A DNA stretch of 64,000 bases from Antedon mediterranea (GCF_964355755.1 NC_092679.1:23066432-23130431), one strand, 5' to 3'. Counted from the stretch's first letter, positions 35,732 to 49,554 are shown. The notes: generated from the sequence alone by a model not told the origin. Program-made: numbers and translations.

Positions 35732-37004
35732 TTAAGGGTGTCCAAAAGCGGAGTTCTACTATATACTACAATATAATGTTTTTACAACATCGGATTATTT
35801 ATAACATAATAATGATAATGTATAAATTATACTCCTTACTCTAGAGGTGAGAATCCAACCTTACTAACTTTACTTCACAAGAATCTAATTTGAAATGCGG
35901 GGAACTAAAATAAATCATGTTTATATTTACGACACGCTCGCGTAATCAGTCAAACGAATATAGAAACATGCACCCCAGCAGCGAAATCGGTTTTCACAGT
36001 ATATTATTATAGGCCCATGGTTACTTATTATAGGCCCATGGTTACTTGTAATGACAACCATATTAGATATCTTAGTTAATCGATGCCTTTTGTCCTAACA
36101 CACGAACTTCTACCACGGGAGAACGTCTAGATTACTGACTGTCATGTGTGGGTTTATTTTAAATTTATGACGTGTTCATAGGGCCTACATATGGCAGATT
36201 TTATTACAGTAAACCCCCTTTATTTGTGACACCCCTACTCAGGGGACACTCCTTATGGAACATTTCAGTTCAGTTTTATTCGGTTCACTAAAAAATACAA
36301 AGACAAACATAACAGAAAAAAAGCACAAGATAGCAGTATTAATAGAATGAAACGAGAAATAACCCAAGAAAGTTTAAAAGAAAACTTATTTCCATTGGGG
36401 TCCTCAGACATAAAAAATAACACTGATAATTGCACTTAAAGCGCCCTACTAAGTTAAACAATTGTAATAAAAAACATAATATACAATTTTTTTAATGTAT
36501 ATTGAATAGAAAAATGTAAATAGAAAAACAAAGCATTTGCATTATTAGGCCTAGAGCCTTTTCAGACTGGTGATTGAAAAGTAAACTATCACTAAATATT
36601 AAGCTATTATTATTAACAAATCAAATACAATAGAACCTCTATTAAAGGGACAAATTTGTAACACAAAGTTTCTTTATTATTATTATTATTATTATAATTA
36701 TGGCTTTGACCATAATTTCTCCTCGTTCGTTTCAGAAGAAAATGTTCCTTAAACAATGATCTCCTCTGAATATAGGTGTCCCAAAGCATCGGTTCTACTG
36801 AATTAAAATCAACACATTTCTAAAAGTCAATAGTTGTCCCTATTACCAGAAAAGGATATATTTAGATTGAACTGTCCAGAAATTGTTGAAGATCATCATT
36901 TGGGTCAGTTTAAAATTGTTACCGCCAGGCTGGCAACATTACTACAAATATTACGAATATAATAATTTGTGTCGCCTATTTTAATTATTGCTTAAGGGTA
37001 TTTT

Positions 37005-37135
37005 TTATGTATTACACGACACGTACTTCAGTAATGGTGTATGGCTACATGTATGTATTACACGACACGTACTTCAGTAATGGTGTATGGCTACATGTAC
37101 GTATTACACGACACGTACTTGTACGTATTACTTTC
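37005..37135. repeat. 46-bp tandem repeat, about 2.6 copies
   Basis: ATTACACGACACGTACTTCA recurs at 37011 and 37057 and, truncated, at 37103. Confidence 0.9.
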
Positions 37136-37179
37136 ATTGAATAATCGGAATTTGTGTCATGTAAAGGCCAAAGAAGCAA

Positions 37180-37378
37180 AACTCACTCTTAAGAATGAAG
37201 GTACTAAAAGAGTGAAACCACACTTTAAAAAAAGTGGAGCAATTCACTCTTTTCAAAGAGTGAAAACCACTCGTTAAAAAGAATGAAGCAATTTACTTTT
37301 TCAAAGAGTGGTTTTCACTCTTTCAGGAGTAAAAAAGTGTGAACAGTCACTCTAAAAGAGTGGTTTTTTCACTCATTT
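37180..37378. repeat. Cluster of alternating CACTCTTT / AAAGAGTG words
   Basis: About ten copies of AAGAGTG-like words in both orientations within 200 bases, several as direct hairpins such as CACTCTTTTCAAAGAGTG. It could fold into a series of stems on either strand. Confidence 0.75.
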
Positions 37379-37673
37379 ACGTTAAGAGAGTATTACACAT
37401 ACATGATCTCAACAGCTGGAACTAAATACAAAACAAAAATGCCAAATGTATTTTTTTTAACCAAAATATCTGTTTTGACACAAAATGTGATTAATTAATT
37501 AAATATTTTTCAGCTAATGATCGGAAAGGGATTGAGGAGTCTCAAAAGTATTCCAATAACTTCCTCCTATGTGTGACATTCTCATCTAAAGTATATACTA
37601 TCAAACTCATTTCAAAGTAAATATCGGAAATGTAATATGGAATTAAGCGTGAATCAACAACATTACATGAGTC

Positions 37674-37698
37674 TAAAGCTTGGTTCCCACTAGAGACG
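37674..37698. mobile_element. MITE family B, left end only
   Basis: AAAGCTTGGTTCCCACTAG, directly followed by a family A element. Confidence 0.6.
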
Positions 37699-37858
37699 TA
37701 AGCTCTGTCTACACTATCATACTTTATGTGTCATAATGTGATGTGCACATGAACATGATGACGTCATATCACAACCCTATTTTGGGCATATCACTACCAT
37801 ATTTGGGCATATCACAGTTTGTTTGTCAAACTAATTTGATAGTGTAGACAGAGCTTTA
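37699..37858. mobile_element. MITE family A copy
   Basis: Left end AAGCTCTGTCTACACTATCA; right end TTGATAGTGTAGACAGAGCT. The interior is rearranged relative to the other copies. It follows the broken family B end without a gap, suggesting insertion into it or capture beside it. Confidence 0.85.
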
Positions 37859-40024
37859 TATTTTCAATTTGAACTTGGACTTATAGGTTATACATAAAGT
37901 AGACGATAATTTAAAAATTAATTCGGCAAAATACTTTTGGAGCACCTGCTATTGTATGTTTGTAAACCAAATTTAGTTACAAAACTTCCTTCCTGAATTA
38001 AATCTCTGAAATATATTTTGTTTTATCACAATAAATATCAACCCAAACCTGAAATAAAACAGATATAATGGAAGTGACCTATCCGCCGCAAATAAACATT
38101 TCCCATCATAGAAATTCTCGCCTAAGTTAACCATAGCAAATTACCTAGGCTTACTACTTTAAAATTAATCAAAATTAATCTAGAAAACCGCACTTCAAAG
38201 TTAATTATCTTACCCCAGTCACACAATATTGTTCCAGTCAATCATCATCAAAAAAGGCAGTGTATACTTCAATTTAAAGCGGCACTCGGTGTATAAAAAC
38301 GTAGCACTAACCGGAAGCAATATGTTGACATCGTGTGTGACGTCAGAGAATAACTTCCGTCCAATTAAACTCTTCGAAATAAAAGCTCACGGCTGGTATA
38401 TAGGCAATTTAGTATATTTTGGCTACGGTCTGACATTGGCAATGGATATTGATCTGTTTCGGACATAATGCGGTATTGCATTAAAATTATGAGAACATTG
38501 AACTTCGGGTTAATGACCGGACAAAATTAAAATATTTAAAAATAATACGGTAATGATTGTTGGAATGAATCTGAGGATTATGATGGTTGTGATACTAATA
38601 CAAAGTATAATATGCTTCAGCTCTTAATTTGAGGCAAATAATGACAGCGGTGATAATAGTTGTGATGACGATTTGCTAATTAAATTTGACCTTCTTGTCT
38701 ATAGTTACAAAATCAATAGCAGCATATAAGAAAACAAATATAAATGTATAGGCTAACACAATTTTTTGTTAATGATACGATTAAATGAAAATCTCAAAAA
38801 TTATTCTACGGTAAGCACATTTTTTACTACAATAATGTATAGTTTTAGTTTGTTACAATGTGAAAGTATGAAGCAGCCACTGCAATAAACGGTGTATATG
38901 ATGACCCCCCGCGAGGTCAACATTTATGTAATACAAATTTCACCAATTAAAATCGAATTGAATTATATTGTGACATTCACAAAGGATGCGATTAAGCTGG
39001 AATTCTGCGTATTGCGTGGTCTTGTGTCTTACAATCATGTCACCTCGATAATCAGTGGTTGCAATGTCACGTGGCACACCTGTGTCAATGTACTATCCCG
39101 GATGACAGTACTTAGTTCATTTCCAGGTAGTCGCAAGCACCCTGTTGTTTGGATATTTTCACCGTCTTAAATATATCTATCTATTCTAAATTAACAAACT
39201 TTACCGGATTTTTGTTTGCTGCAAACTCTACCACTGTTTGAAGAAGTTTGTGTAAAATTCATTTCTTTCATTCAGTCAGCATGATTTTGTCTATCTGGAT
39301 GACTGCAAAGGACAACAACTATTCCCTATAGTTTGCAAACTTTAGTAAATTAGTTTTTCAAAAAGGTGCACGAATTTCTGCAAAATAGTTTTCTGCAATT
39401 TGCTGACGTTATTACTCGTTAATTTAGCGTTCGAGTACATAAAGTGACCACTTAAATCACACAGAACGTTTGAACTTGACTATTGCGTGTGGAGCTAATT
39501 GTACTTTATAGGTTTCTAGTGAAACTGACACCATAGTAGAGTACTTATTTCAATCGGCAAATCAAATAGGCACCCATATACTGTTTCGGCAACAAAATGT
39601 AGGGTTGTTGAATACACTCTTATTACGGAATTCAACGCCGTAAATCAACAGTAATAAATGTAGGTTTCAGGGGTTAGTTATAGGCCTAGGCTAGACCACC
39701 AGGCCACCAAATTGACGCTAACCTAACCGGGTTATACAGTTGAAGGTCCCGGTATAGTTATGTACTAAATGACAATAAATTTCATACAGCAGCTCCTAAA
39801 TGTCATTAGACATGTGCTGGTAATATTCAAACTATAATTTCCATTAGCAGCAGCACACGAATTTCTGTAAACAAAGTCGAGGGAAAACTGGATGAAGGTA
39901 GAAAAACAAAAACACTTAACAACAATATTAAGATACTTGATTTAATAATTAACATAAAACTGGTATAAAATATAATATAGGCCTACATTATTATTTTTCA
40001 TTAGGTTGATAAGTCACGTTTTAA

Positions 40025-40114
40025 CTAAAGCTTGGTTTCCACGTGGATATATAATAGTACGACGCGATGGATCGCCCGAACGCATTGTGTCAACTTACTT
40101 GGACCAGGCTTTAG
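40025..40114. mobile_element. MITE family B, short copy
   Basis: Left end TAAAGCTTGGTTTCCACG; right end CTTGGACCAGGCTTTA. Only about 90 bases. Confidence 0.55.
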
Positions 40115-40182
40115 ACATTTTATATCAAAAAAGAAACTTAAATATAATGCTGCATTCTTTTGTGTAGCGAAATATTTGTATA

Positions 40183-40500
40183 AGTATAATAATAATAATA
40201 ATAATAAGATTTTTATAGCGCACACACCACTCCAGAGTGCTCAAGGCGCATTTAAAAATAAAAAAGAAATAAATCATACAAATTCCTGACAAATAAAATG
40301 CAATTTCTTTGGAGGGTCCCCATCCGTTGTCGTTCTGTCGCGGTCCCGGACCCCTACCTAGGTGACCAAACAAAGGAGCAGGATACACATTTGCCTTGCC
40401 ACAGACGACCGGGTGCTCAGAGACAACAACCAAGACAGAGGCACCCCAAAGATAATGCTGGCCAGGGTGCAACAAATGAACACAGACACCCCTATTGATA
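40183..40500 (-). mobile_element. LINE/SINE 3' end with (ATT)n tail
   Basis: On the - strand it ends GTGCGCTATAAAAATC followed by (TTA)n. GCGCTATA plus a trinucleotide tail is typical of CR1/L2-like LINEs and the SINEs that borrow their tails. The GC-rich body before it has overlapping open frames in several directions but no reverse-transcriptase motif that I can identify. Confidence 0.5.
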
Positions 40501-40829
40501 AGTATGCATTAAAGATAATTATGATTATCAGATTTTTATTCTGTGCCGAGTTTATTTTCAAAATTTCATTTAATTGAAAATTACTGAACCTAAAAGTCGT
40601 TTAAAACTTAGATAACGATGATGTTTATTTTAACTATTAACTGTTATTTTGTATATCATGCAATACATAACGATGAGTATAAGGGAATTCACTCATTCAC
40701 ACAATCTTAGAAACGTGACCGTACGGTAATACAGATATGTTTGTGGTCAGAAATGTACCTAGAAAGAAGAAAGTACAACGTACTCTCTAAACAACCAACA
40801 AATGAACACAGACACCCCTATTGATAAGT
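40471..40829. repeat. 33-bp direct repeat, 327 bp apart
   Basis: AACAAATGAACACAGACACC and the following bases occur identically near 40471 and 40798. This could mark the edges of an old insertion. Confidence 0.7.
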
Positions 40830-42849
40830 TCATATTTCAAATGTGGAAAATAAAACTATTTTTCATAATCTGTTATTCAGCTGTTTGATTCCCTTGACAA
40901 GGGTGGATATTCTTGTCATATAGGTAAAGGGAAGGGAGACCTTTCGCAACATAGCAACGGGTACACTTTCCTAAGAAGGTAATAATATTAATACGCCCTT
41001 GTGAATTGATGAACTTTGATGACATTATTTGATTTTTTGTCTCCGAGAAGAATGCAATAGACAACATTGTTGGGGTTCCGTCCGGTTGTTGATATCATGA
41101 CGATTAAACAAAATTGTTGACATCAATCTGCCGGTTAGACAAAATTGTTGATGAAGAAAAAAAAAACAGGCGCACCTTCCTCTTAACAACATGATTCTAA
41201 GCTACGGAGATCAAAGGGTTTGCCTGTGGCTACGCCCCTTAACAGACACCGGACAGAGAATATATCGTTGGTATTTGTGCAGCCATACATACGAGACTGT
41301 TACGAGTTCATATTTTGGCAAGGCGTTCTGTTGTTAGATTGCCTTTGGAGGAAACTCAATGGATTGCCTTAGTTCGACTTGTCCGAGCGTGTTATCAAAC
41401 TCTTTACAAATGTATTCATCTTTTGTTTCTTTTGTAAAGTCATTATATGTATTGTTTTCAATCAATTTAGAAATGAGGTAGGTCTCTTGAGGAGTACAGG
41501 ACTTCAACTTTCATGTTTCTTCTTATGTGACAATTGCAATTACCAATTTCACAACGTCACTCACTAAATGTCTACATCAGCATGGCATATAAGCCCAATT
41601 TACACAGACGAGCGGTAACCAATACCAATATAGAATCTATGTTATTCCCTACCAACATTGAACACGAATTATGGTAATCAAAACAAACTTTACTCGATTT
41701 TAACTTGGAATCATAATATAAAATTGATACTAAAATAATAATAATTAGGCCTAAGACATGTTGAAACCACTCTAAACTCTACGGGCTGATGATTTTGATG
41801 CAATAATAATGGAAACATTAGGATTTGACATTGAGCCAAAAATGGAACAAACTGAACAGATTTTAACATTCAATGTATTAAAAAAACACATCCTTTTGGT
41901 ACAGTGTTAGTCATCGGCAAGTTACAAAGCATACCATAGCTCCTCAATGTATCTAACTTCTAATCGTTATGAGTTGAATAGTGAGAATATTGCACGATGA
42001 GTTGAAATAGTTTGACGAGCCAGGACGTTACTGTTATAGTTAAAATAGTCACATTTCTACAAATTCAATATTCTCTCCATTCAACGAATACACAACATAT
42101 ATTATTGGTTTTACATTACAAATCATACAGTTATAGACAGCGCAAACTTAAAGTTTGATTTTCGAAAGCGGATTTTTACACCGAAATATCACTTTTCCGT
42201 TCAGTAGAACCAATTCCTCTATTCTAATACTGAATGAACGGCATCACTTATGCGATGTGAAAGGGGTATTAAGAAAATTGGTGACCAAAATGTACCGAGA
42301 GAATTGAAACACCCACGCTCTTTCCCCCCAGACGCGTGGTATTTTTAGTGAATTAAAAGTACCAGGTTTTTCTAGGTTTAAGTGAAAAGTAAGGCAATTT
42401 AAACCCACTAAATTATATGAGAGAGGCGCGCAAGAGTGGAACGGAAGACATAAAATTCATTTTCAAATTAAACTATTACACGGCTAATTAACTCCCCCGG
42501 TCGCTTAGCCTGGTAAGAGTCCAACGATGCATTGCGTGTAAGGTTTGTGCCATCTTGCTTGTAAAAATACCTGATGTTTTTCACTACTGTTTCCTTTCTT
42601 AGTGCCTTTTAATGGAGAAGTGTATTTTTAGTATTTAAGAATTAATTTTACGGTATAATGCGTCATTATAATATGAAGATGAGCATAAGTATATAAGCAT
42701 ATGCTTAGGATATGGAGGTACTGTATACGTATTCTGTACACATAAAAAAAACTCCGAAAGCTTATAAATAATAACACATTATCGGTTTAGGAGGTCTACC
42801 AATACAGTAAAATGTTTATGGCACGCGATTGTTGACAAAGACCAACAAA

Positions 42850-42920
42850 GTATGTTAAGGCGTGTCATTGATCATCTCTTTACGTCCTTGAGTTTCGTCT
42901 CTAGTGGGAACCAAGCTTTA
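42850..42920. mobile_element. MITE family B, right end only
   Basis: TTTACGTCCTTGAGTTTCGT then CTCTAGTGGGAACCAAGCTT, matching the right half of the family. Confidence 0.6.
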
Positions 42921-43319
42921 ACGGCACGGTTATTTCAGAAGAAATTAATAGGAAAAATCACGATGATCATTGATTTAATGAAAACGTAACAACAGAAGTA
43001 CAAGTACAAATCTCTATGACCTTACAATTATTAAAATGATCAGACGAATCATCGATATCATAATAGCCTACTGAACGATCGTCAATGTCTGTCATCTCGA
43101 GAAAATATAAATATTTGCCGTTCTCCCAGAAGACCTACGATAAGTGACTCAATAGTTTGGTAAGCTGGCAGGTTAAACTATAATTAGGTAGTCTTATGAT
43201 GACATGTCATCTACCAATGAGTCATTATCAATGATTTAGCATAAGTCATCTTTTACATAACTTTATCCATACACATTAGTTTGCCTATACGGTATTGTAA
43301 TTATCAATGATAAATTATT

Positions 43320-43600
43320 ATTGTTGCTACGATAGCATACTGCAACAGCGCTGCTGCTGGTATGTACTACGGCACTGGTGCTGCTACTACCACAGCTATA
43401 TAGGCCTAGCATCACGATACTGGCACTACTGTATTAGTTGTGTTACTGCTGTCCCAACAATAGCAACTCCTATCCATCATTGTTCATACTACTTCTGTTA
43501 CTACTCCTACAACGTCAACCACTATCTATTGCATGCTCTGGTACTGTTATTGCTGCTACTACAACTACCAACATATCACTACAGTGCGTGTCATTTTCAC
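43320..43600. repeat. Cryptic CTA/TGC triplet-rich region
   Basis: Dense, irregular mix of CTACTG, GCTGCTG and ACTACT words; a similar but shorter patch lies at 44215-44330. The two overlapping open frames here come from this composition and show no domain. Confidence 0.6.
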
Positions 43601-45782
43601 GCTGCTGCTCTAGCCCGCTACGTCCCATTAGGACTACTCAATCAGAAGCTAAAGCAAGCAGCAGTTATAGTTCTAAGGACAGACAGTTTTGTGAAAATGG
43701 AAACTCCACTATGATTTATTAATTCCAGCTGCTACAGTGGACCCAAAAAAACGGCTGGGAAAGAGTCTATTAGGACATGTCATGCTAAAATTACAAATCC
43801 CTATATTCACTGTCAGTGTCAGATATTCATTGAATTATTATCGAAACAGTTAATTAAAGTTTGTGTTTGTAATAGGATACTTCACAATTGAAATATCTAG
43901 GGTGATGAAGTGACCCCCAGATTTGACCTTAGCAATAAAATTAACTAAAGTGACAGAAATTGAGTATTCACTTCTGTAACAAAAAATTAATATTTATTCA
44001 CATATAAAAAATGAAAAGAAACCCAAAAACCATTGTCTGACAGACAATTTAAGTATTTGTTGCTTTAAATTACATTTTTTCAGGTAAAATAACTATCTAT
44101 TATGTGACAATAAAATGACACATTCAAAAACATTTGAAATAAAAAATATTTTTCAATAAGCGAGCAGCGTTTTTTGTAAGAAATATTTCTTGTTTACTTT
44201 CTTTTAGTTACGATTTCTGCGGCAATTTACTACAACTAACAACTATTATCTGCAGTGAAGGTAATGCTACTGCTACTACGATTGCTTACTGCAACTTCTA
44301 ATATGATATCACTACGGTACTACAGCTATTACTCATTTTTCTGCAATCCCAGTATTTAAATAAACTCATTTACATTTTATAGCGCATCAACAATTGTTCC
44401 AAATTATACTAAACTGCTGAACCAAAGGCATTAGTTCAAAAGCATAATTATTTTTGACGGATAAGACTGGGTACGCGAATATCTAAAGTTGGATCATCCG
44501 TGAAATGAATGTTATGCGTCACGACCTAACGTAAACGTGTGTACAAAATAACCCAACTTGCTGTTAAATAAATATCTATATTTAGCCAACAGGATACGAA
44601 TCATTTACATAAAAATGTATATTTATAATTCAGCATTCACACAGAGGTGGAACCACTTTGTGAGGCGGTGTGATGATCTGGTAGGCGCTACACTGCTGGA
44701 TGCCGTGGATCCATGGAGGGCCTAATTCGAATTTCTTCAGTTTCCAGTTAAACTTGAGGACCAGAATAATAAATTTAACATTTAGCTTCAAGACGCCTCA
44801 GATAACAAATACAACATTTTAAAACAACAAAGAAACTAACAGAAACATCAATCAAACCTTCCCTATTAACCAGAAATCGTTGTACATAATAAAACAATAA
44901 CGCATTTATAATACATGCCTCTTTATTACTTCGCACTGATTTACTTAAAAAACATAACATAAGCCAGTTAGATTTTTAAATGTGTATTTTTAAAATGGAC
45001 ATTTTAACAACAAAATATGTAAAATGCCGAAAATCTGCACAAAATATGATGACCCCGTCGATGGGTTTCCCGAGTTTTGCTATCGCGCTCTTTTATCCTC
45101 TTGCAAGTTCTTTACTATACAGTACATGTGAAATAGCAGGAAAAGAAGTAAAACTTCAAACAATGACGTTCTTAAAATAAAATGTCAAATCCAGTGTGGA
45201 CAGAACTTTAGAACTAAGCGTACTTGAGACACATCCGGAATGCTAACTGGTTGTCTGTCAAGTTTTATTAGGCATTACCGCCAATAATGATAGTATGTAT
45301 AACATAGCTTATCAAAGTAATACAGCCAAGAAGGCTTCTGTCCCGTTAAACAGGTTTAAATGCTTAGTAATCCGATAATCCATAGGCCTAGAGATCTACC
45401 CAAATCCAAGCTTATAGCTCGATGATATCATCTCTTGGTTCCGGATGACACCAAACTGTCATTTATGAAATAAAGAGAATGCTGATGATTCAATATCACT
45501 AACACATATTTTGTTTTATTTCGAGTGTTTTTGGCGCAAATTTAGCAGGTGGATGAACAGTGCAGACGAACAAGATTACGTTCATATGAGATTTGTCCGA
45601 CAAGTTGAAGAGACTTAAATACATAAACCAGATTTGTGCTCGACACAAGCAAGGATTATAAATTACAGATCAATACACGGATATCAAATGGTGATTCTAA
45701 CTATTTTATGCGCTCATGCGTACCATAGTTAAATGTGTAAATTCTACTGTTATGGTTAAATAAGTAACCACAACTAAAACAG

Positions 45783-46300
45783 ATTAATTTCCTAGAATCA
45801 TTTCTAGATGACTTGCGGCAATCAGTTAGAATATATCTAGTGACAACTGGGTGCTCAAGTTATAAGTTGCGATATTGTACATTAATTTCCTAGACTCATT
45901 TCTAGATGACGAGCGATAGTCAGTTAGAAACTGTCTAGTGACAACTGCAGAATCGGGTGCTTTATAATAAGTTGCAATATTTCACATTGATTTCCTAGAC
46001 TCATTTCAAAGATGACTTACGGTAGGTAGTCAGTTAAAATATATCTAGTGACAACTGGGTGCTCTTGATAAGTTGCAATATTGTACATTAACCTAGAATA
46101 ATTTCTAGATGACGCGGTAGTCAGTTAGAATCTATCTAGTGACAACTGGGTGCTCTATTATAAGTTGCGATATTGTACATTAACCTAGAATAATTTCTAG
46201 ATGACGTGCGATAGTCAGTTATAATCTATCTAGTGACAACTGCAGAATCGGGTGCTTTATAATAAGTTGCAATATTGTATATTAATTTCCTGTCTTTCAG
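45783..46300. repeat. Tandem array, five units of 92-104 bp
   Basis: Units start near 45783, 45881, 45985, 46087 and 46179; a partial one starts at 46281. Shared words: TTTCTAGATGAC, AGTCAGTTA, CTAGTGACAACTG and ATAAGTTGC. Units 2 and 5 share an insert (CTGCAGAATCGGGTGCTTTA) missing from 1, 3 and 4, so units were copied in blocks. Confidence 0.9.
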
Positions 46301-47664
46301 GCGCGTTGATGGATCAAATAATTTAATCCATTCGTAGTATATTATAACTAGTGAAACTTGCTATCAGAGTTCGGAACCAGGTTTTTATAGTTGTTCATAG
46401 CAAAAGTGGCATAAACCTTTTAGGCCTAGCCTTCGAGAAATATTTTAGCAAAAAACAAAAACACCTCAAACCTAGACAGGTCTACCAAAGAGGATTTATC
46501 CCATTGTTTTCCACATTATGACTCATAGTCTAAATCACACCTAAAATATCTGAAATTTCTCTTCAGTTTTACATGAAAGATTTTGGTCGCACGTAACAAT
46601 TGTTTAAAACGAAACTATTTTATTGAATAAAAAAAATGACACCTTTAATTTATGAGAATTTTTTGACGTACTTAATCCTTTTTAGATAAAGCAACGACGC
46701 GTAAGTGGGGTTCTCTCTGTCTCTTCGGAGGTGTCGTGTCTATCTATCGATACTTAAGGTGCTCTCACATACCATGCCAAGCCAGTCGGAAAGTTAATCG
46801 ATGTTTCCAGTGATTTCTGATTAATACACACGGATAGGAAGTTACTAATTGCGTGCAACAAACGAAATTTAACTAGTACCATTCAGTTACATATTTATAT
46901 TCCTATGTTTTCTGGATAAGTATACAAAACATATGTTAAATGTTACAGCTGCCACAATACACTCACGGTGGATATCGAGGATATAATGCACTTTTAAAAC
47001 TATACGGTACTGCGCGCATTATTCATTTTTTATTAAAAATAATTACGATATGTCTTAGTCTGTAGTCTACTCTACCTCATTCTTAGCTTGTAGGCCTACT
47101 TACGTCGTTTGTCCTTGCTTACTACTTTAATGAATGGGCCTAGCAATACTGTATAGGACCGATGATTAAAACATTGTTATTATAGTTTCAAATTTGTAAT
47201 ACAATAATTTACATTAAAAATGTATTATTATTAAACTCCGTACTCTAAATGACGTGGAACGCCCACATGACTTAGTTTTGTAGACTATATTCATTTTATT
47301 CTTAAATATGTTGCTAAACTAGGGCCAAACGTATAAGTGTGTACTTACCACATTAATAATAAATTTATCCAGAAATGTAACCATTTACATTCGTACTGAG
47401 GAGCTTATAAGTTTAGAGTATCCTGTGCGATTATGCGGAGGCAGTCTGTTCAGATGTCGCACGTCGTCCCTGAAAGAGAAAATGTCCAGGGTTAGCAGAT
47501 ATCCGTTACTATGGTGACCTCGCGACAACCAATCGCATTGGTCCAAAATAAATTATTAAAAAAGTAATAAAAGATTATAAGTTTACTTGTAAATTCATTT
47601 TGTATAATTATGTTGATAACAATGACATTTATAATTTTATACAGGGTAAAAACAAAACAATAAT

Positions 47665-48046
47665 TTAAGTTGCGTTACGTCCTTGTGTGTTCTGTAGTGA
47701 GAACTTGCTCTCGTGCTTAAAGCTTGGTGATTGGTCAATTCACTTGCGTTGCGTTACGTCCTTGCGTTGCGTCGCTAGTGGGAACCACGCAACGTTTACG
47801 TCCTTGCGTTGCGTTCTAGTGGGAACCACTGCAACCTAACGCAGCGACGCATCGGACGGACGACGCAATTAGTGCTGCAAACATCGTAGGTTTGATTTCA
47901 CGCAGGCGGGGGCAAACACAATGATTGGAAGGGTATTTTCTTACGTTGCGTAGATTGCGTTACGTTGCGTCGCAAGTGGGAACCAAGAAGTACGTCGGTC
48001 CCTGCGTTACGTCCTTGCGTTACGTCCTAGTTTAAACAAGCTTTAG
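47665..48046. mobile_element. Nested MITE family B cluster
   Basis: Repeated TGCGTTACGTCCTTGCGTTG and CTAGTGGGAACCA words in at least three incomplete copies, ending AAGCTTTA. Looks like insertion of one family member into another. Confidence 0.7.
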
Positions 48047-48114
48047 AAGTTCGCTACAAATCAATAGTAATATCCTTTCATATGGGTCTACAAGTATTTT
48101 GGTATTTTATTACG

Positions 48115-48235
48115 TAAAGCTTGGTTCCCACTAGAACGTAACGCAAGTACGTAAACCTAACTTCGCTTGTCATTGGTTAAAACGCTTGCGTTGCGTTTAC
48201 GTCCTTGCGTTACGTTCTAGTTGGAACCACGCTTA
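48115..48235. mobile_element. MITE family B copy
   Basis: Left end TAAAGCTTGGTTCCCACTAG plus AACGTAACGCAAG; right end CTTGCGTTACGTTCTAGTTG plus GAACCACGCTTA. Confidence 0.8.
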
Positions 48236-49481
48236 CGTGAACACACCGGCATAATCAGTCAATGTTTATCTTATTACAGTATTTATACTTGAAAACCACT
48301 TGTATCATTTATTCCATGCCACTGTTCTTCTAACTTTGATCAGGAATAATAAAGAAAAATAAATCTTCAGGGTTCACTGATATTAGGGTTCCTGACGTCA
48401 TGAGAAACATAAAACACTAGCAATTTAATGGGGACTTGTCCCTCTTCGCCATCAATGTACAATGTTCGTGCCAAATAGCATCACGTCCTAAATGTCATGT
48501 ATCGTACTAAATCAACACACTGGTACATTTTTTACTTGTAGGCCTACAGTCACGTAAATGATGAATGGGTATATTGTTGCACACCTGGGCAATGACGGGT
48601 CAAGAAGTGGTATTGTGCCAAAAAAAAATGTTATTTGTACATATTTGGTAGTACTGTTCTTGGTAAAAAGAGAGGTAGGTTGAAGTTTGTCAAGTATGTA
48701 AAACATGATTTAGTGTCATTTCTATCCTCGTCTGTGACAGAACATAACATTACATACATTGCTCTCGTGCGCAATTAATTCTAATTTAGCAGGCCTACAC
48801 ATACGGGGAAAAGTTTGGAACATAATACATTTATGGGATAAAATAATTATATTCGGAGAGTATGTAATGTCCCAAACTGCGCCCCGTACGTACAGGATTA
48901 TTAAAAAAAAGTAGAGTCGATTATGGTAGGTGTTTTTTAAAATCCCGATTGTAATCATGTAATAAAAAAGACTCAAAAAAGCGTTACAATTGTTTGGATA
49001 AAATAGTCAAATAAATATATTTGTTTACTTTTACCAAAAATTGGATAAAAAAAAATAATTTACCTGAAAAACCGTGATTATTTAAAAAAAAATTGACAAC
49101 ATCAGAATACATCTTGCTAATATGAAAACTCCGTTGACAATGATAAACAATTTTACTGCAGGTTGCTGCAGTAGGCCTAAAATTGTTTATGCTAGTTTTC
49201 ATATGCATGCAATTATTTTGGGGTAATCTTCAAGTGTATTTATGAAGTGACTGTAGTAGTGTAGGCCTAGTTACTGCAGAAATTGGAGTAGAATATAGAA
49301 TATTGGCATGGTCATGTCCTTAAACTGAAACATTACATTGTAGTCACATACATCTCATAATCTTAATCAAGATCAATGGATGGATAAACTATTTCATAAT
49401 TTATCTTGCTTTAAACAAAGTCTCATCTGAGGTTTAGGGAGTGGAGTTGAAAGAGTCGTGAGCTACAACCCTGGCACTAGG

Positions 49482-49554
49482 TCAGGATTGAACCCTGGAC
49501 ATTAAGGATTGGTAGGCAAGCACGTTCCACCATGCTATACAGCTCCACCACCAT
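49482..49554 (-). mobile_element. tRNA-like SINE head
   Basis: On the - strand there is an A box TAGCATGGTGG (49537-49527) and a perfect B box GGTTCAATCC (49494-49485) at tRNA spacing. Stem pairing is poor, so a tRNA-derived SINE head is more likely than a gene. Confidence 0.5.

Larger units (their letters stand above)
29989..40182. other. Non-coding region upstream of the thrombospondin gene
   Basis: No coding exon recognised on either strand. It should contain the untranslated first exon and promoter of the thrombospondin gene, which I could not place. Repeats seen are listed separately. Fragments with words like AGGGGACACCCCT (for example 31430-31520, 32740-32820, 36210-36260) look like remains of another dispersed repeat. 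Confidence 0.45.

Noticed and set aside
40125-40577. Overlapping genes of 66-116 residues on both strands
   Set aside because: They fall in a GC-richer LINE/SINE end; no domain is seen and they overlap in several frames.
43307-43722. Two overlapping proteins rich in Cys/Tyr or Ser/Thr
   Set aside because: Result of cryptic CTA/TGC triplet composition; no start context, splice sites or domain.
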